Positions 10,361-20,887 are shown, counted from the stretch's first letter. The stretch: 64,000 nt of DNA from an uncultured Clostridia bacterium (GCA_947628135.1 CANQYT010000011.1:1-64000), one strand, 5' to 3'. Notes: generated from the sequence alone by a model not told the origin. Made by a program: numbers and translations.

Positions 10361-11488
10361 CTATCCTTCGGCTATCTTTACGGTGAGGCGAACGGGAAAC
10401 TCGCTCATCGGTTTTGCCGCAAGCGCGGTCGACGTTCCCTCTATACGGCGGTACGCCTCGTGAAAGTCCAACAAATCGAAGTTGTACTCCCTCTGGGAGG
10501 CGAGATATTTTTCCGCTACCGTCCTTACCTGTTCCGCCACGTCGCCCAACACTTTTTGAGGTATTTCTTTGTCGTTTTTCGCTGTGACGGGTCCGCTTAC
10601 CTCTTCGCTGTCCGTCCTGCCGTAACGCACGCTCACTTGCACGACTATGTCGAAACCGCCCTTTTTGTCCGTTTGTATATTAACGGACTTTTCCGTCACC
10701 TGAACGGTGCGCGTAACTTCGTCCTCGAAGGACACGAAAGTTTCGCCGTATACCTCCGGCAGAAACATCGACAGACCCTTTACCTGCCTTTCGTCAAGCA
10801 AAGTTACAAACTTATTGCCTCGGAAAACGCACAATTCTCTGTAACTTACGTAACCCATAGGCTTGTCGGGCAGACTGCTGTCGGTGTTTTCGGAGGGGAC
10901 GAACTTTACCCTGTTGAGATAACCCGTGCAAAACAGTTCGTTTTGACTGCGAGCAAATTCCAACAGACTGTTGTTGGGCACGGCTATCTTCTCCGCCTGC
11001 TCCAACAACCCCGTCGCGATGGCGAGAGACATACTCTGCGACAGCGCGTTGCCCTTGTTGAAAAGATCTTCCGCACTGCCCTCGCAACAGCACACGACGG
11101 CGCTTTCCTTGAAACTGTGGTGATTGATGAAATATTCCGTAAGATCGCTGAAATCCACCTTTTCCGAATACTCCTGACCCAACACCAACACTACGCACTG
11201 CCCGAGAGAGGCTTCCTTGCCCGTGACCTCGGCAACGTTTTGTATCGCGACGTTGATGGTTTCGCCCTGTACGGTGACTATCTTGCTGAACGTGCCCACC
11301 TGTTCCGTTCCGTTGCCCGGAGAGACCACTTCGGCGGTGAGCGTGATACCGTTGTCCGATGAAATATCCACACCCAAGCCGAGAATTATCGCGCGGTCGA
11401 GCACATCGCTGCCCTTGAAACTCGCCGCGACCACCGCTACGGCGGCAACGACCAACAGCACCGCCGCTATTCTTTTGAAATTACTCAT
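10361..11488 (-). CDS. gerAC: Ger(x)C family spore germination lipoprotein-like protein
   Basis: RAIILGLGVDISSDNGITLTAEV; third gene of a gerAA-gerAB-gerAC order. Confidence 0.88.
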   Translation of the reverse strand: MSNFKRIAAVLLVVAAVAVVAASFKGSDVLDRAIILGLGVDISSDNGITLTAEVVSPGNGTEQVGTFSKIVTVQGETINVAIQNVAEVTGKEASLGQCVVLVLGQEYSEKVDFSDLTEYFINHHSFKESAVVCCCEGSAEDLFNKGNALSQSMSLAIATGLLEQAEKIAVPNNSLLEFARSQNELFCTGYLNRVKFVPSENTDSSLPDKPMGYVSYRELCVFRGNKFVTLLDERQVKGLSMFLPEVYGETFVSFEDEVTRTVQVTEKSVNIQTDKKGGFDIVVQVSVRYGRTDSEEVSGPVTAKNDKEIPQKVLGDVAEQVRTVAEKYLASQREYNFDLLDFHEAYRRIEGTSTALAAKPMSEFPVRLTVKIAEG

Positions 11489-12584
11489 TTGCCACCTCCG
11501 TCCTGCGTTGCGCGGTTTTCGTGAGCAACGGCATCAACAACGGCAAAAGATACTGCACCAACGTAAATGGTATCACTCCCCACTTGATTACGGTGTTGAG
11601 CAATTGCTCGGCAGAGGCGAACATAGGCAGAGTAAGCGTCAACAGCACTATCGCCGCCGCTATCCAATTGAAGCGCACAAAATGCGCGCCCGCTATCTTT
11701 TCCAGACACTTGTACGCGCAAAAAGCAAACACCGCCACTTTGATGAACACGCTCGTCAGCCACACGGACAGCGTAAGCCAATCCCACCGTCCGTTGGTGG
11801 TGTTTGCGGCGGAAAAAACGCCTATCTTGCTCATAGCCATATCGAAATCGGGCGCAAGATACCCGAACAGCGCCACAAACACGGCGTTGAGCAACACGCT
11901 GAGCGCCGCGCCCACGCCGAAAGAAACGAGCATAGGCGTAAATACGTGCTTTTTTATCTTTATTCCGTCCATCACGAAGTAGACGAAGATGTAATCGCTG
12001 AACCAAAAACTGCGCGTATAGGACGTGAGCAGTATCTTGCCCCAACCCGCTTCGCCTATTGGAAGCAATTGTCCGAAATCCGCTTCCGCAAGGGGCGAAA
12101 CGAACAGCGCCACCACGGAAACGAGTATCAGTCCGAACAGTATCTGCCCCGTGCGGGCAATGGCGTTGAAACCTTTTGCAATAGCGAAAAAGGACAGCGC
12201 GGCAACGGGCAGCAGGTAAACTATCCAATTGGTGGACACGTCGAAGGTTACGGAAAACATCGTGTAGCACGAGCCGAGCAAGATGTTGATACGCAGCACG
12301 AATATCACGAAAAATATTGCCAACAGCGCCTTGGATACGGGCTTGGATACGCTTTTGTCGAGAATTGTCGAGACGTCCAACTTGGATTTGTCGTTGATAC
12401 GTATCGCCCACAGCAAAAAGCACAGACATATCCCGTCCCACAGGAAACTGAAAATCACGCTCAGCCAACTGTCGTGACCGAGGTCGCCCGCAAGCAGGGC
12501 GGGAAGAGAAAGAAATTTGCCGCCCATAACCAACATCAGATACAGCAACGCCAACTGATCAACGCTTACTCTGTCTTTCATCAA
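11481..12584 (-). CDS. gerAB: GerAB/spore permease family germination protein
   Basis: Multi-spanning membrane protein MMKDRVSVDQLALLYLMLVMGGKFLSLPALLAG; overlaps gerAC and gerAA. Confidence 0.88.
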   Translation of the reverse strand: MMKDRVSVDQLALLYLMLVMGGKFLSLPALLAGDLGHDSWLSVIFSFLWDGICLCFLLWAIRINDKSKLDVSTILDKSVSKPVSKALLAIFFVIFVLRINILLGSCYTMFSVTFDVSTNWIVYLLPVAALSFFAIAKGFNAIARTGQILFGLILVSVVALFVSPLAEADFGQLLPIGEAGWGKILLTSYTRSFWFSDYIFVYFVMDGIKIKKHVFTPMLVSFGVGAALSVLLNAVFVALFGYLAPDFDMAMSKIGVFSAANTTNGRWDWLTLSVWLTSVFIKVAVFAFCAYKCLEKIAGAHFVRFNWIAAAIVLLTLTLPMFASAEQLLNTVIKWGVIPFTLVQYLLPLLMPLLTKTAQRRTEVANE

Positions 12585-13987
12585 CCCCTCCTGTCGCCGT
12601 TTTCGTTGGGAATGGACTTGGGACGTTTCTTCATCTGCGGCACGGGCACTTGCGCAAGCGCGTCCTGACGGTCCTCGGGAATGTCCGGCGCAAAAGGCGC
12701 AAGAAAGGGCGTTTTGTAATTCTGCATAGACGCAAGATAAACGATGATTGCGAGTACGGAAATTATCACTCCCAACAATCCCATAAAACCGCCCACCAAC
12801 GTAACGGCAAGTCTAAGCAGCGACAAAATGAGCGTATTGTCGGGCATCGTAAACAAACCTATGCCGGAAAGCGCCCCTATCATCACCGCGGGAGCGCCCA
12901 ACAGTCCAGCCTGCACAGCCGCGTCCCCCAACACGATAGCGCCCACAAGGGACAGCGAAATACCCACCGCCGACGGCATACGCAGGTTTGCTTCGCGCAA
13001 AATGTCAAACACGATGAGTACCAACAGCATTTCCGTCAGCGGACTGAACGGTATCGCTTCGCTGGCGTTGAGCACTGTGATGAGAAAACGCAACGGAATT
13101 ATCTGATAGTTGTACACCTGCAAACACACGTACAGCGCGGGCAGCAGCACGGAAGCGACGACGCTTATGAAACGCAGAATGCGGCTGAGCGTCGTCATTG
13201 CGGAATTTTCGTAGTAGTCGCCGGGGGACTGCATATCCTCCACGAACAAATAGGGCACGGTGAGCGCCATAGGACTGCCGTCCACAACGATGGTCAGCCT
13301 ACCCTCCAACATTTTCCCTACGGCTATGTCGGGCTTTTCCGTACTGCCGATACGTCTGAACAGAAAAGTTCTGTTTACGTCCAGATAGCGCGCGAGATAA
13401 CTGCTGTCCAACACTCCGTCCACCTTGACGGATTCCAGCCTCTGCACGACGCTGTCCACTACGCTTTTGTCCGCAATACCGTCGATGTAGCACACTGCGA
13501 CGGCGGTATTCGTGTACTTGCCCACCGTCAGATTGATAATTTTGAAATCGGGGGTTTTCAGACGTTTGCGCAACAGCGTGATGTTGGTCTTTACGTCCTC
13601 CACAAAACCCTCGCGCGGTCCGCGCATAACCATAGACGTGGGCGGTTCGGCAATACTCCGTCCCACGGCGGTGCGCGTATCTACGGAAATACAGTTGTCC
13701 TCCCCGTCGAAAACAAGCGTGTAACCGTTGGTCAGATCTTCCGCCGCGGCGAAAAGATTGGGCGGTTTGCGCACTCCCGTGCCCACAGCCAATTTCCGCT
13801 CCACTTCGGAAAAAGCGTCGGCGTTGACGTAGGCGAGCGGTTGAAGCACAAACGCCGACACCTTTGCGTCGTCGCACATAGTGTCCAGACACACCGCTTT
13901 GAGACTTATGCCGCAGTTGAGTTCCCTTATACGGAAGTCGTCCTGTCCGCGCCACAACTTTTGCAGTTTGTCAAAAGATATTTTCAT
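12581..13987 (-). CDS. gerAA: GerAA family spore germination protein
   Basis: PPTSMVMRGPREGFVEDVKTNITLLRKRLKTPDF and DGSPMALTVPYLFVEDMQSPGDYYE motifs. Confidence 0.95.
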   Translation of the reverse strand: MKISFDKLQKLWRGQDDFRIRELNCGISLKAVCLDTMCDDAKVSAFVLQPLAYVNADAFSEVERKLAVGTGVRKPPNLFAAAEDLTNGYTLVFDGEDNCISVDTRTAVGRSIAEPPTSMVMRGPREGFVEDVKTNITLLRKRLKTPDFKIINLTVGKYTNTAVAVCYIDGIADKSVVDSVVQRLESVKVDGVLDSSYLARYLDVNRTFLFRRIGSTEKPDIAVGKMLEGRLTIVVDGSPMALTVPYLFVEDMQSPGDYYENSAMTTLSRILRFISVVASVLLPALYVCLQVYNYQIIPLRFLITVLNASEAIPFSPLTEMLLVLIVFDILREANLRMPSAVGISLSLVGAIVLGDAAVQAGLLGAPAVMIGALSGIGLFTMPDNTLILSLLRLAVTLVGGFMGLLGVIISVLAIIVYLASMQNYKTPFLAPFAPDIPEDRQDALAQVPVPQMKKRPKSIPNENGDRRG

Positions 13988-14040
13988 ATCTCATTTGTTG
14001 ACCGATGCGCGGCAAAATATACTTTTGCGTAAATCGGCGC

Positions 14041-14069
14041 AAAAAAAACGCCCCCATAGGGCGTTTTTG
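14041..14069 (-). terminator. Terminator downstream of lepB
   Basis: AAAACGCCC-tatg-GGGGCGTTTTTTTT on minus strand. Confidence 0.75.
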
Positions 14070-14086
14070 CCGATATTCTTTTCAAA

Positions 14087-14830
14087 CTAAATCACGACGC
14101 CGTACATTCTTTCCATCGGAACGTCTCCCAACTCGCCACGCGAGTCCTCCGAATTGCCGCGATTGTCGCCGAGCGCAAAGAAACAACCGTCCTTTACAAC
14201 GTAAGGGTGAGCGGAATCGCAGTTTGCCAGACAGCCCAAGCCCAAACCTCCGAAGGGGGATATGTCGAACGCTTCTACGTCCAGCGTAACGTTGTTTTTG
14301 ACGTAATACGTTTCGTGTAGTACGTCTCCCTGCGGCGTTTGCACCGCAAGACGGTAATTACCGTCGGGCAACGGCTCTAACCATATTTTGTCTCCGCCCA
14401 AAGCCACGACGCGCTTGATTATCTTCTCGTTGTCGTTCGGCAGTTTGTAAAACACGGCTACGTCTCCGCGCTGAGGTTTTTTCAATTTGTTGACCGTCAC
14501 CACTTGATCTTCGAAAAAAGTCAAATCGGGGTTGCGTGTGGGCGAATATTCCTCGCCGTAATAGGGGGAAGTCATCGAATCGCCCTTGATGGTGATTCTG
14601 CCGAAAAAGAACACGCGCAAAACCAACACCGCCAGCAACACGGCGACCGTCACCCAAAGAATGACGTCTATCGCCACGCTCAACTTGCCGCGTTTTGTGC
14701 GCGCGCTCGCCCCCGCAGACTGCTGCGTAGGCTGATTTGCCTCGTCGGAAAGGGATTCCGCAGCGGTTTCCGCCTCTACGGATTGGGTTTCGTCCAACGT
14801 ATTTTGTTTGAGATCGTCGTTATTTTCCAA
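14087..14830 (-). CDS. lepB: Signal peptidase I
   Basis: TM segment, GDSMTSPY, RGDVAVFY, IIKRVVALGGD, FALGDNRGNSEDSR. Confidence 0.93.
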   Translation of the reverse strand: MENNDDLKQNTLDETQSVEAETAAESLSDEANQPTQQSAGASARTKRGKLSVAIDVILWVTVAVLLAVLVLRVFFFGRITIKGDSMTSPYYGEEYSPTRNPDLTFFEDQVVTVNKLKKPQRGDVAVFYKLPNDNEKIIKRVVALGGDKIWLEPLPDGNYRLAVQTPQGDVLHETYYVKNNVTLDVEAFDISPFGGLGLGCLANCDSAHPYVVKDGCFFALGDNRGNSEDSRGELGDVPMERMYGVVI

Positions 14831-14996
14831 TATGAACTGCCTTGTGAAATTTTTGCGAGTCGAGCATTACCACCCGACCGCACTTGTTGCATTTGATTTT
14901 GTAATCTGCGCCTACGCGCACCACCGTCCAACTGTTGCCGCCGCAAGCGTGAGGTTTGCGCGTTGTAACAGTATCTCCAACGTTGAACTCCGTCAT
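14820..14996 (-). CDS. DUF951-type small protein (58 aa)
   Basis: MTEFNVGDTVTTRKPHACGGNSWTVVRVGADYKIKCNKCGRVVMLDSQKFHKAVHIGK; ATGA overlap with upstream gene; below the ORF-track length cutoff as its own start. Confidence 0.85.
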   Translation of the reverse strand: MTEFNVGDTVTTRKPHACGGNSWTVVRVGADYKIKCNKCGRVVMLDSQKFHKAVHIGK

Positions 14997-16633
14997 ACGA
15001 GGAAAATGTTGTTTACGAGATATTCCTCGTCGGCGAAGATGGCGAGCATTTCCACCTTTTCGGCGTCGGGCAGTTGTTTGCCGTCCTCTTTGCGGTGGAA
15101 ATTTATCTTGTCGAAAGTGACGTGTTCCCACTTGCCGTTGCCCGCAAGTTGCGTATACTGCACGTATTGCGAATTTTTTTCGCCGAATTTGGTGACGGCG
15201 ACGAGTTGCAGTTGCTGTCTGACAGTGCTGCACACGTCGAATACGACGGTAAACGATTGATTGATACGTATGCTCTTGTCGTTGATGGCGAACGTGGCAA
15301 GCGCCCTGCCCTTTGCCCCGACGATGTTGAGGTAACCCTTGTCCAGCTGCGGTTCGAGGTTGAGATTCCACCACTTCACCTCGTCGGAAAGGGGCACGAG
15401 AGTTTGTTTGCCCGTTCCGCTGAAAATGATGTTGAGCGCCTTGGTGACGTTGTTTGCAACCACCTTTTCGGAGAGCAGCAGCGTGGAGGTGGAAACGTCG
15501 TCGTCAAACGTGGCGAAAGCCGCGACGTTGCACTCCTTTTCGTAGAGGTTGAGTTTCGCCACGTAGCCCTCCTCCGACTGCGCGAGAGTCGCTTTCGTCC
15601 AATACTTGGCGCGCGATTCGGCGTCGGTGCAGTACCACAGCGAAGTTTTGTTGAGCGGTCTGTCCGTCTTTACGGAAATGCAGTAGTCCCCCGTCTGATT
15701 GCGGAAAGACTTTATTTCCGACTTGGGTTTCGGCTCGCAGCCTTTGAGCCACTGCAACACGCCCGCAACGTAACGGGAGGGCAAGTAGTCCATACTCGTA
15801 GGCAAAATGAGCAGCCGCGACTCGGCGTTGAGACGCTGCATAGTTTTGCTTGTCTGCATTACGTCCACAAAGGGACTGTTTGCCGAATTTATCACGTAAA
15901 CGGGAACTTTTATCTGCTGAGCGTATGTTTGCGGCGCAAGCCCCAGCGTCCATTGCTGACGGCGCGTATCGTAGGCGATGTGCCTTTCCAATTCGTCTTT
16001 GCCTGCGTCCAGCACGTTTTCGTCCTTGTCCAACACGGGGAAGTTGCGATACAGATTGCCGAACAGTATCGCGCCGTTTGCAAGACGGTCCTCCACGCCC
16101 AACACGATGATACCCACGTAAACGCCTCTGCCCGCCGTAAGCACCGACACCTGCGAAACGTGTTCCTCTTGCAGCAGGTAGGTGATGGCTCTGCGGCAAC
16201 TTACGGAGTACTCGTACAACTTGGTCTCGCGCGCCGTTTCGGAAATTTCGTACATAGAGCGCGCAAAGTCCTTGTTGCAGTACTCTATTTCTTCCGGGTA
16301 CACCGTGTGCAGTCCCTTGGGACGTTTTCCCGCAAGGTCCACCGCCATTGCGACGAATCCGCGCGAAGCAATGTCCGTGAGTATGGACGTGTCTATCGGG
16401 TGCGTGTAGTTGTCCACCACAAGTACCGCAGGCTTGTTTTCGGCGCTTTTTTTGTAGCAGACCACGCCGAACACGCGCGTCTTTGCGCCGCTCGGAAGCG
16501 TCCTGCCCGTAAAATAGAGCGTCTCGGTGACGATACCGTCTTTTTCCGTCTGTTTGATTGGATCGATGTCCAGTTGTTCCGCCGCGGGGTCGTAACCATC
16601 CCACAGCGTTTGAGAAGTCAATACACTTTCCAT
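14993..16633 (-). CDS. alpha/beta-hydrolase (esterase-like) protein with C-terminal extension
   Basis: Start at MESVLTSQTLWDGYDP; PAVLVVDNYTHP, RGFVAMAVDLAGK, VSVLTAGRGVYVG region resembles acetyl-esterase type hydrolases. Confidence 0.6.
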   Translation of the reverse strand: MESVLTSQTLWDGYDPAAEQLDIDPIKQTEKDGIVTETLYFTGRTLPSGAKTRVFGVVCYKKSAENKPAVLVVDNYTHPIDTSILTDIASRGFVAMAVDLAGKRPKGLHTVYPEEIEYCNKDFARSMYEISETARETKLYEYSVSCRRAITYLLQEEHVSQVSVLTAGRGVYVGIIVLGVEDRLANGAILFGNLYRNFPVLDKDENVLDAGKDELERHIAYDTRRQQWTLGLAPQTYAQQIKVPVYVINSANSPFVDVMQTSKTMQRLNAESRLLILPTSMDYLPSRYVAGVLQWLKGCEPKPKSEIKSFRNQTGDYCISVKTDRPLNKTSLWYCTDAESRAKYWTKATLAQSEEGYVAKLNLYEKECNVAAFATFDDDVSTSTLLLSEKVVANNVTKALNIIFSGTGKQTLVPLSDEVKWWNLNLEPQLDKGYLNIVGAKGRALATFAINDKSIRINQSFTVVFDVCSTVRQQLQLVAVTKFGEKNSQYVQYTQLAGNGKWEHVTFDKINFHRKEDGKQLPDAEKVEMLAIFADEEYLVNNIFLV

Positions 16634-16677
16634 AATTTCACCGCAATTTATTGTAACACAAATAAATATTTTGTCAA

Positions 16678-17148
16678 TTACTTGTGGTAAGTAACGTTGT
16701 TTTCGATACAGCACGCCCTGTACAACTGCTCGGCAAGCACCGCTCTGAACAATTGGTGAGGCAGCGTTATCCGCCCGAAGGATATTCGCGCGTCGGCGCG
16801 CGCCTTGACGGCGTCCGACAGCCCATTGCTTCCGCCCACCACGAACGTGAGGACGGAAAAACGCTGTTTTTGCTTTGCTATAAGCGCGGAAAACTGTTCG
16901 CTGGACACAAGTTCGCCCTCTATGTCCATAGCCGCCACAAAACCCTCCGCCTTTGCGAGAATGGCTTCGCCTTCGACGTTTTTGACGCGGGAAATCTCCC
17001 CCTCCGTCTGCGCGCCGCGGCTCAGACACTCGTCAACTTCCACGATTTCGAACTTGGCAAAGCGGGAAATTCGCTTTGCGTATTCGACGAAAACGTCTTT
17101 AATCGCGTTTTCCTTGATTTTTCCCACTGCAACTATCTTCAATTTCAT
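16678..17148 (-). CDS. rlmH: 23S rRNA (pseudouridine(1915)-N(3))-methyltransferase RlmH
   Basis: MKLKIVAVGKIKE...FVVGGSNGLSDAVKARADARISFGRITLPHQLFRAVLAEQLYRACCIENNVTYHK. Confidence 0.96.
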   Translation of the reverse strand: MKLKIVAVGKIKENAIKDVFVEYAKRISRFAKFEIVEVDECLSRGAQTEGEISRVKNVEGEAILAKAEGFVAAMDIEGELVSSEQFSALIAKQKQRFSVLTFVVGGSNGLSDAVKARADARISFGRITLPHQLFRAVLAEQLYRACCIENNVTYHK

Positions 17149-18044
17149 ACAAACAAAGCCGATACCCACAACACGAGACACACCGCCGCGGAAGCGACAA
17201 GCACGATGACGGACGCGGAATCCGTTTTCTGCCCGTCGTTTGTCACCGTCCACACGCTGCGAGTGGTTTTGAGATAACCGAACACGCACAGCGCAAAGCC
17301 GATAAGTCCCGCAAACATAATGGGAAGCGCCGTCCCCGCGTTGGTAGAAACGCGCCAAAATTCCTCTTTGCCCAACTCCGTGTAGTTGAGAGCCACCACA
17401 AAAGCGTTGTTGAACAGGTGCGCGGCGATACCCGTCCACAAACTGCCGCTTCTCAGCACCAACAGCGTGATAAACGCGCCCAACACAAATTGGTGCAGCG
17501 TTTGCGCGGGATTGGCGTGAAACAGCGAAAAGAGCGCGCCGCTCACCGCAAGCGCAGCCAACTTGCTTTTCATACCCGCCGCAGACTGCGCAACCACTCC
17601 GCGGAAGATAAATTCCTCGCAAAAAGCCGGCAACAATGTAGCCACGAGCAACAGACCCGCGACGCTTGCGTTTGCGGGGTCGTCGAAAGGCGATTTTGGA
17701 CGGTTGAGTCCGATAGCCTCTATCGCGTCGAGAAACATACAGTTAAGCGGCATCATACCGAAAATGAGACAGCCGATAGCCAAAATTCCCCACCCCATAT
17801 GCGCCAAACGCGGTTTTACGTTGAGTTTGGACGCGGCAATGGGATTTGTCTTGACGAATGCGGCGTACAAAAACGCCGAACCGCCCAAGCAAAGCGTATA
17901 GAGAGCCTGTTCGAGCCAGAACTTCCAGCCGACGGCGTTTTCTCCGAAAATCAGACTCAACGCCAGACTTGCCGTTACCATCACCGCAACGGCAATACCG
18001 AAAGAATATCCGAGATCCTTTTTTTCGTAGTTCAGTCTATGCAA
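17145..18044 (-). CDS. CPBP family intramembrane metalloprotease (TTG start inferred)
   Basis: FCEEFIFRGVV and FSLFHANPAQTLHQFVLG motifs; ATGA overlap with rlmH; no ATG in frame, TTG follows GAGGTGA. Confidence 0.85.
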   Translation of the reverse strand: MHRLNYEKKDLGYSFGIAVAVMVTASLALSLIFGENAVGWKFWLEQALYTLCLGGSAFLYAAFVKTNPIAASKLNVKPRLAHMGWGILAIGCLIFGMMPLNCMFLDAIEAIGLNRPKSPFDDPANASVAGLLLVATLLPAFCEEFIFRGVVAQSAAGMKSKLAALAVSGALFSLFHANPAQTLHQFVLGAFITLLVLRSGSLWTGIAAHLFNNAFVVALNYTELGKEEFWRVSTNAGTALPIMFAGLIGFALCVFGYLKTTRSVWTVTNDGQKTDSASVIVLVASAAVCLVLWVSALFV

Positions 18045-18811
18045 ACCGTCACCTCGTTTTCGTACTGATTGGCAACATAAATGCGCACGTCCTTGCCCTC
18101 CGTCAGCCCGACGGACGCGAAAGCCCCCACCGCGCTGTTGAAAGCAAGTTCGCTGTTGTTGTTTTGCTCCGAAAGGTGCGCCAGAATAACCGTTTTTACC
18201 GCGCTGCCGCTCAATTGCCGCAACACTTCCGCCGCCTGCGCGTTGGACAGATGTCCGTAGGGGGAAAGAATACGCCGTTTGAGCGAGTAACTGTAATCGC
18301 CGCGTTTGAGCATATCTTCGTCGTGATTGCTCTCCAACATTATCGCTTCGCTGTCCCGCAGAAAATCCGTCAACGCCGCGTCGCCGTGCCCCGTGTCCGT
18401 TACGCACGCGAAACGACTGCCGCCGCACGTGAATTTGTAACCGTAACAGCACGCCGCGTCGTGAAAACACTCGTAACGTTGTATTTCGACGTCGCCGACT
18501 TCGAACGCGCCCGAAATTCCGCGCACGTCCGAACACCCGACGCGCCGAGTTATCCAATCGACTGAGGGCAACGGAACGTACAAAGGCGTGGACGCGTGTT
18601 TGTACCAGACGGGCAGCGCGCCGATGTGATCGTTGTGTTCGTGCGTGACTACGATAGCGGCAATGTCGTCGGGGGTCAACCCTTTACGCGCAAGCGCTTC
18701 CGTAAGATAGCGGTAGGGATAGCCCGCGTCCAACAGAACGTTGACTTGCGGCGATTGTATCAATGTGCAGTTGCCCTTACTTCCGCTGAACAGCGGAGAA
18801 ATTTTCAGCAT
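18032..18811 (-). CDS. MBL-fold metallohydrolase (WalJ/YycJ-like)
   Basis: MLKISPLFSGSKGNCTLIQ...THEHNDHIGALP...ESNHDEDML. Confidence 0.92.
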   Translation of the reverse strand: MLKISPLFSGSKGNCTLIQSPQVNVLLDAGYPYRYLTEALARKGLTPDDIAAIVVTHEHNDHIGALPVWYKHASTPLYVPLPSVDWITRRVGCSDVRGISGAFEVGDVEIQRYECFHDAACCYGYKFTCGGSRFACVTDTGHGDAALTDFLRDSEAIMLESNHDEDMLKRGDYSYSLKRRILSPYGHLSNAQAAEVLRQLSGSAVKTVILAHLSEQNNNSELAFNSAVGAFASVGLTEGKDVRIYVANQYENEVTVCID

Positions 18812-18900
18812 AGCGTACTTTCCTCGTGCGAATACAACCATTATACCATAATGCAATCAAAAGGACAACTCTCGGCGCGCCGCCGAAAAACTTTTTCCCA

Positions 18901-18934
18901 AACAAAAACGCGACCCCGATTGGATCGCGTTTGA
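18901..18934 (-). terminator. Terminator of the MFS gene
   Basis: AAACGCGATC/GGTCGCGTTTTT stem-loop. Confidence 0.7.
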
Positions 18935-18949
18935 AAAGACTGTGAAATA

Positions 18950-20782
18950 TCACTGTTCGGACTTGTCCGAATGTTCTTTGCCGCTTGCCGAACCGCCGTC
19001 CGATCCCCGCTGTTCGCTTGCGGCGGTTTCGGAGATTTGTTCGTTGTCCTGCTGCGTTGCGTCGGCGCTCACGTCTATTTCGGGCAGTTTGTCGGTGTTT
19101 TCGCCTAATGCGGCAAGCAATTCCTTGCGCTCCGTCTGCCACTCTTCGCCGCCCTTGTCGGCACGGCGATTGAGGTTTACGATACGCTCCTGCAATTTTG
19201 CCGTAAGTTTGTAGCGCGAGGAAATGAATATTCCCAAACCTACGATGAATATGGGCAAAAGGATAAAGGTCAACTTTATCGCAATTTGCGCCGCATCCGG
19301 TTGCTGCAACGGCATAATTTGCACAACGTTGTTGCCGACGGTAAATTGCCAAATCAAACCATTTTGCGTGAATGTTCCAAACGTCATTCCTTCCGTGTAT
19401 TTTGACGCCAAATCGCCGTATTCCGCCAAATGATTTTGCAACTGTCCCAACTCGACGTATTTTGTTTCAACATAGCCGGCAAGCCCTATCACCGCCGGGG
19501 GAATGGCAAGCCCCACCGCTTGCGCCGTAGTGTTGAGGAAGTTGTTGAGTCCCGAGAAGTTGCCCTCGGTGCGTTCGCCGAAGTACAGTTCGCCCACGTC
19601 GCACACGTCTCCGAACGCGCTGTGCGGCACAAACACCGTGCCGCCGATACCCAAGCCCAACAAAAGTCCGAAACAGATAAGCAGCCAATCGGGCGCGCCC
19701 TTGACGGTACTCACTAAGCCGTCGGTTACTTTCACGTCCCCCTCTACGGGCAGGAAAGACATAAGCGCCGCCACAACTATCCACACGATAGCGCCCGTTA
19801 TGTAAGCGAAACGTTTGGATCTCTTTTTGATTATCTTCAAGTAAATGGGCAAGGCTATCACCTGCGCAAGGAACATCGCCGCGGCGGCAACGGTCGCAAT
19901 GGGGAAGCGGCGCAATTCGCTGTTGATACTTACCGCAAGATAGGTGTTACGTCTCAACACGAAATCGCACAGCGTAAAGAAGAAACTGCTCATCACCGCC
20001 ATACCGAAACTGGCGCACATCTGCATACCGAGATGACGGCGGTAAGTTGCCATTTTCAGCGGACGGAAGAAAGAGGAGAAGTCGAATTTCGTCTTTATCG
20101 CGGGGGTGACGACTTGCTCGCGGCTGAACAGCGCAGCAACCAAAACGGAAACCATAAATATTCCGCCGAACGTCGCAGCCATAACGATGTACGAAAGCGA
20201 AGGATTGTCCTTGAATACCGCGGGATTGGTGGGAGAAGCGATCCTTCCCGGCACTGCCACGCAGATAAGACTGGAAAGTATCGAGAAAGCCAATCTTACC
20301 GCATTTGTGCGGTTGCGCTCGGTAAAGTCGTCCGTCATTTCGCTTGCGTGGGAATAGTAGGGAATAAGCACAAAACTCTGCGCCGTGGCGTACAGCATAT
20401 ACACCAACACCACAAGCAGACACTTTGCCCACACCTCGGTGGTTACGAGATTCCAAGGGAAAAACAGCAAAACGAATCCCACCAACACCAACGGTGCGAA
20501 AATCAGCATAAAGAACCGCCGCTTGCCGAACTTGCCCGGGCGTTTTGCGTCGGTTATCTTGCCGATAAACGGGTCGATAATACCGTCCCAAACCTTGGTA
20601 AGCAACAAAATCGGGGTAAGGTATATCATAGGTATACCGACAATTAATGTCAAAAAGGGCGTAAACAAAAAGTTGATTATGTTGAAACTGCCGCCGCCGA
20701 AAATGTCGCCGCAGGCAAAAGCCAACTTGTTGCCCAAACTTACCTTGCCGGGGGCAAGAGGCTTCTTTGTTTTTGCACTCAT
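18950..20782 (-). CDS. MFS transporter, GPH sugar:cation symporter-like
   Basis: LGNKLAFACGDIFGGGSFNIINFLF, TKVWDGIIDPFIGKITDAKRPGKFGKRRFFML typical of the GPH family. Confidence 0.9.
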   Translation of the reverse strand: MSAKTKKPLAPGKVSLGNKLAFACGDIFGGGSFNIINFLFTPFLTLIVGIPMIYLTPILLLTKVWDGIIDPFIGKITDAKRPGKFGKRRFFMLIFAPLVLVGFVLLFFPWNLVTTEVWAKCLLVVLVYMLYATAQSFVLIPYYSHASEMTDDFTERNRTNAVRLAFSILSSLICVAVPGRIASPTNPAVFKDNPSLSYIVMAATFGGIFMVSVLVAALFSREQVVTPAIKTKFDFSSFFRPLKMATYRRHLGMQMCASFGMAVMSSFFFTLCDFVLRRNTYLAVSINSELRRFPIATVAAAAMFLAQVIALPIYLKIIKKRSKRFAYITGAIVWIVVAALMSFLPVEGDVKVTDGLVSTVKGAPDWLLICFGLLLGLGIGGTVFVPHSAFGDVCDVGELYFGERTEGNFSGLNNFLNTTAQAVGLAIPPAVIGLAGYVETKYVELGQLQNHLAEYGDLASKYTEGMTFGTFTQNGLIWQFTVGNNVVQIMPLQQPDAAQIAIKLTFILLPIFIVGLGIFISSRYKLTAKLQERIVNLNRRADKGGEEWQTERKELLAALGENTDKLPEIDVSADATQQDNEQISETAASEQRGSDGGSASGKEHSDKSEQ

Positions 20783-20887
20783 ATTTTCCTCCTTGTAGCA
20801 CAGCGCAAAAAAAGCGTTGCGCTTGCAAATAAAATAACAAAAATTGCCGTGCGTCGCAAGACCTGCTTGGACGGCGGCAAGTTTACG

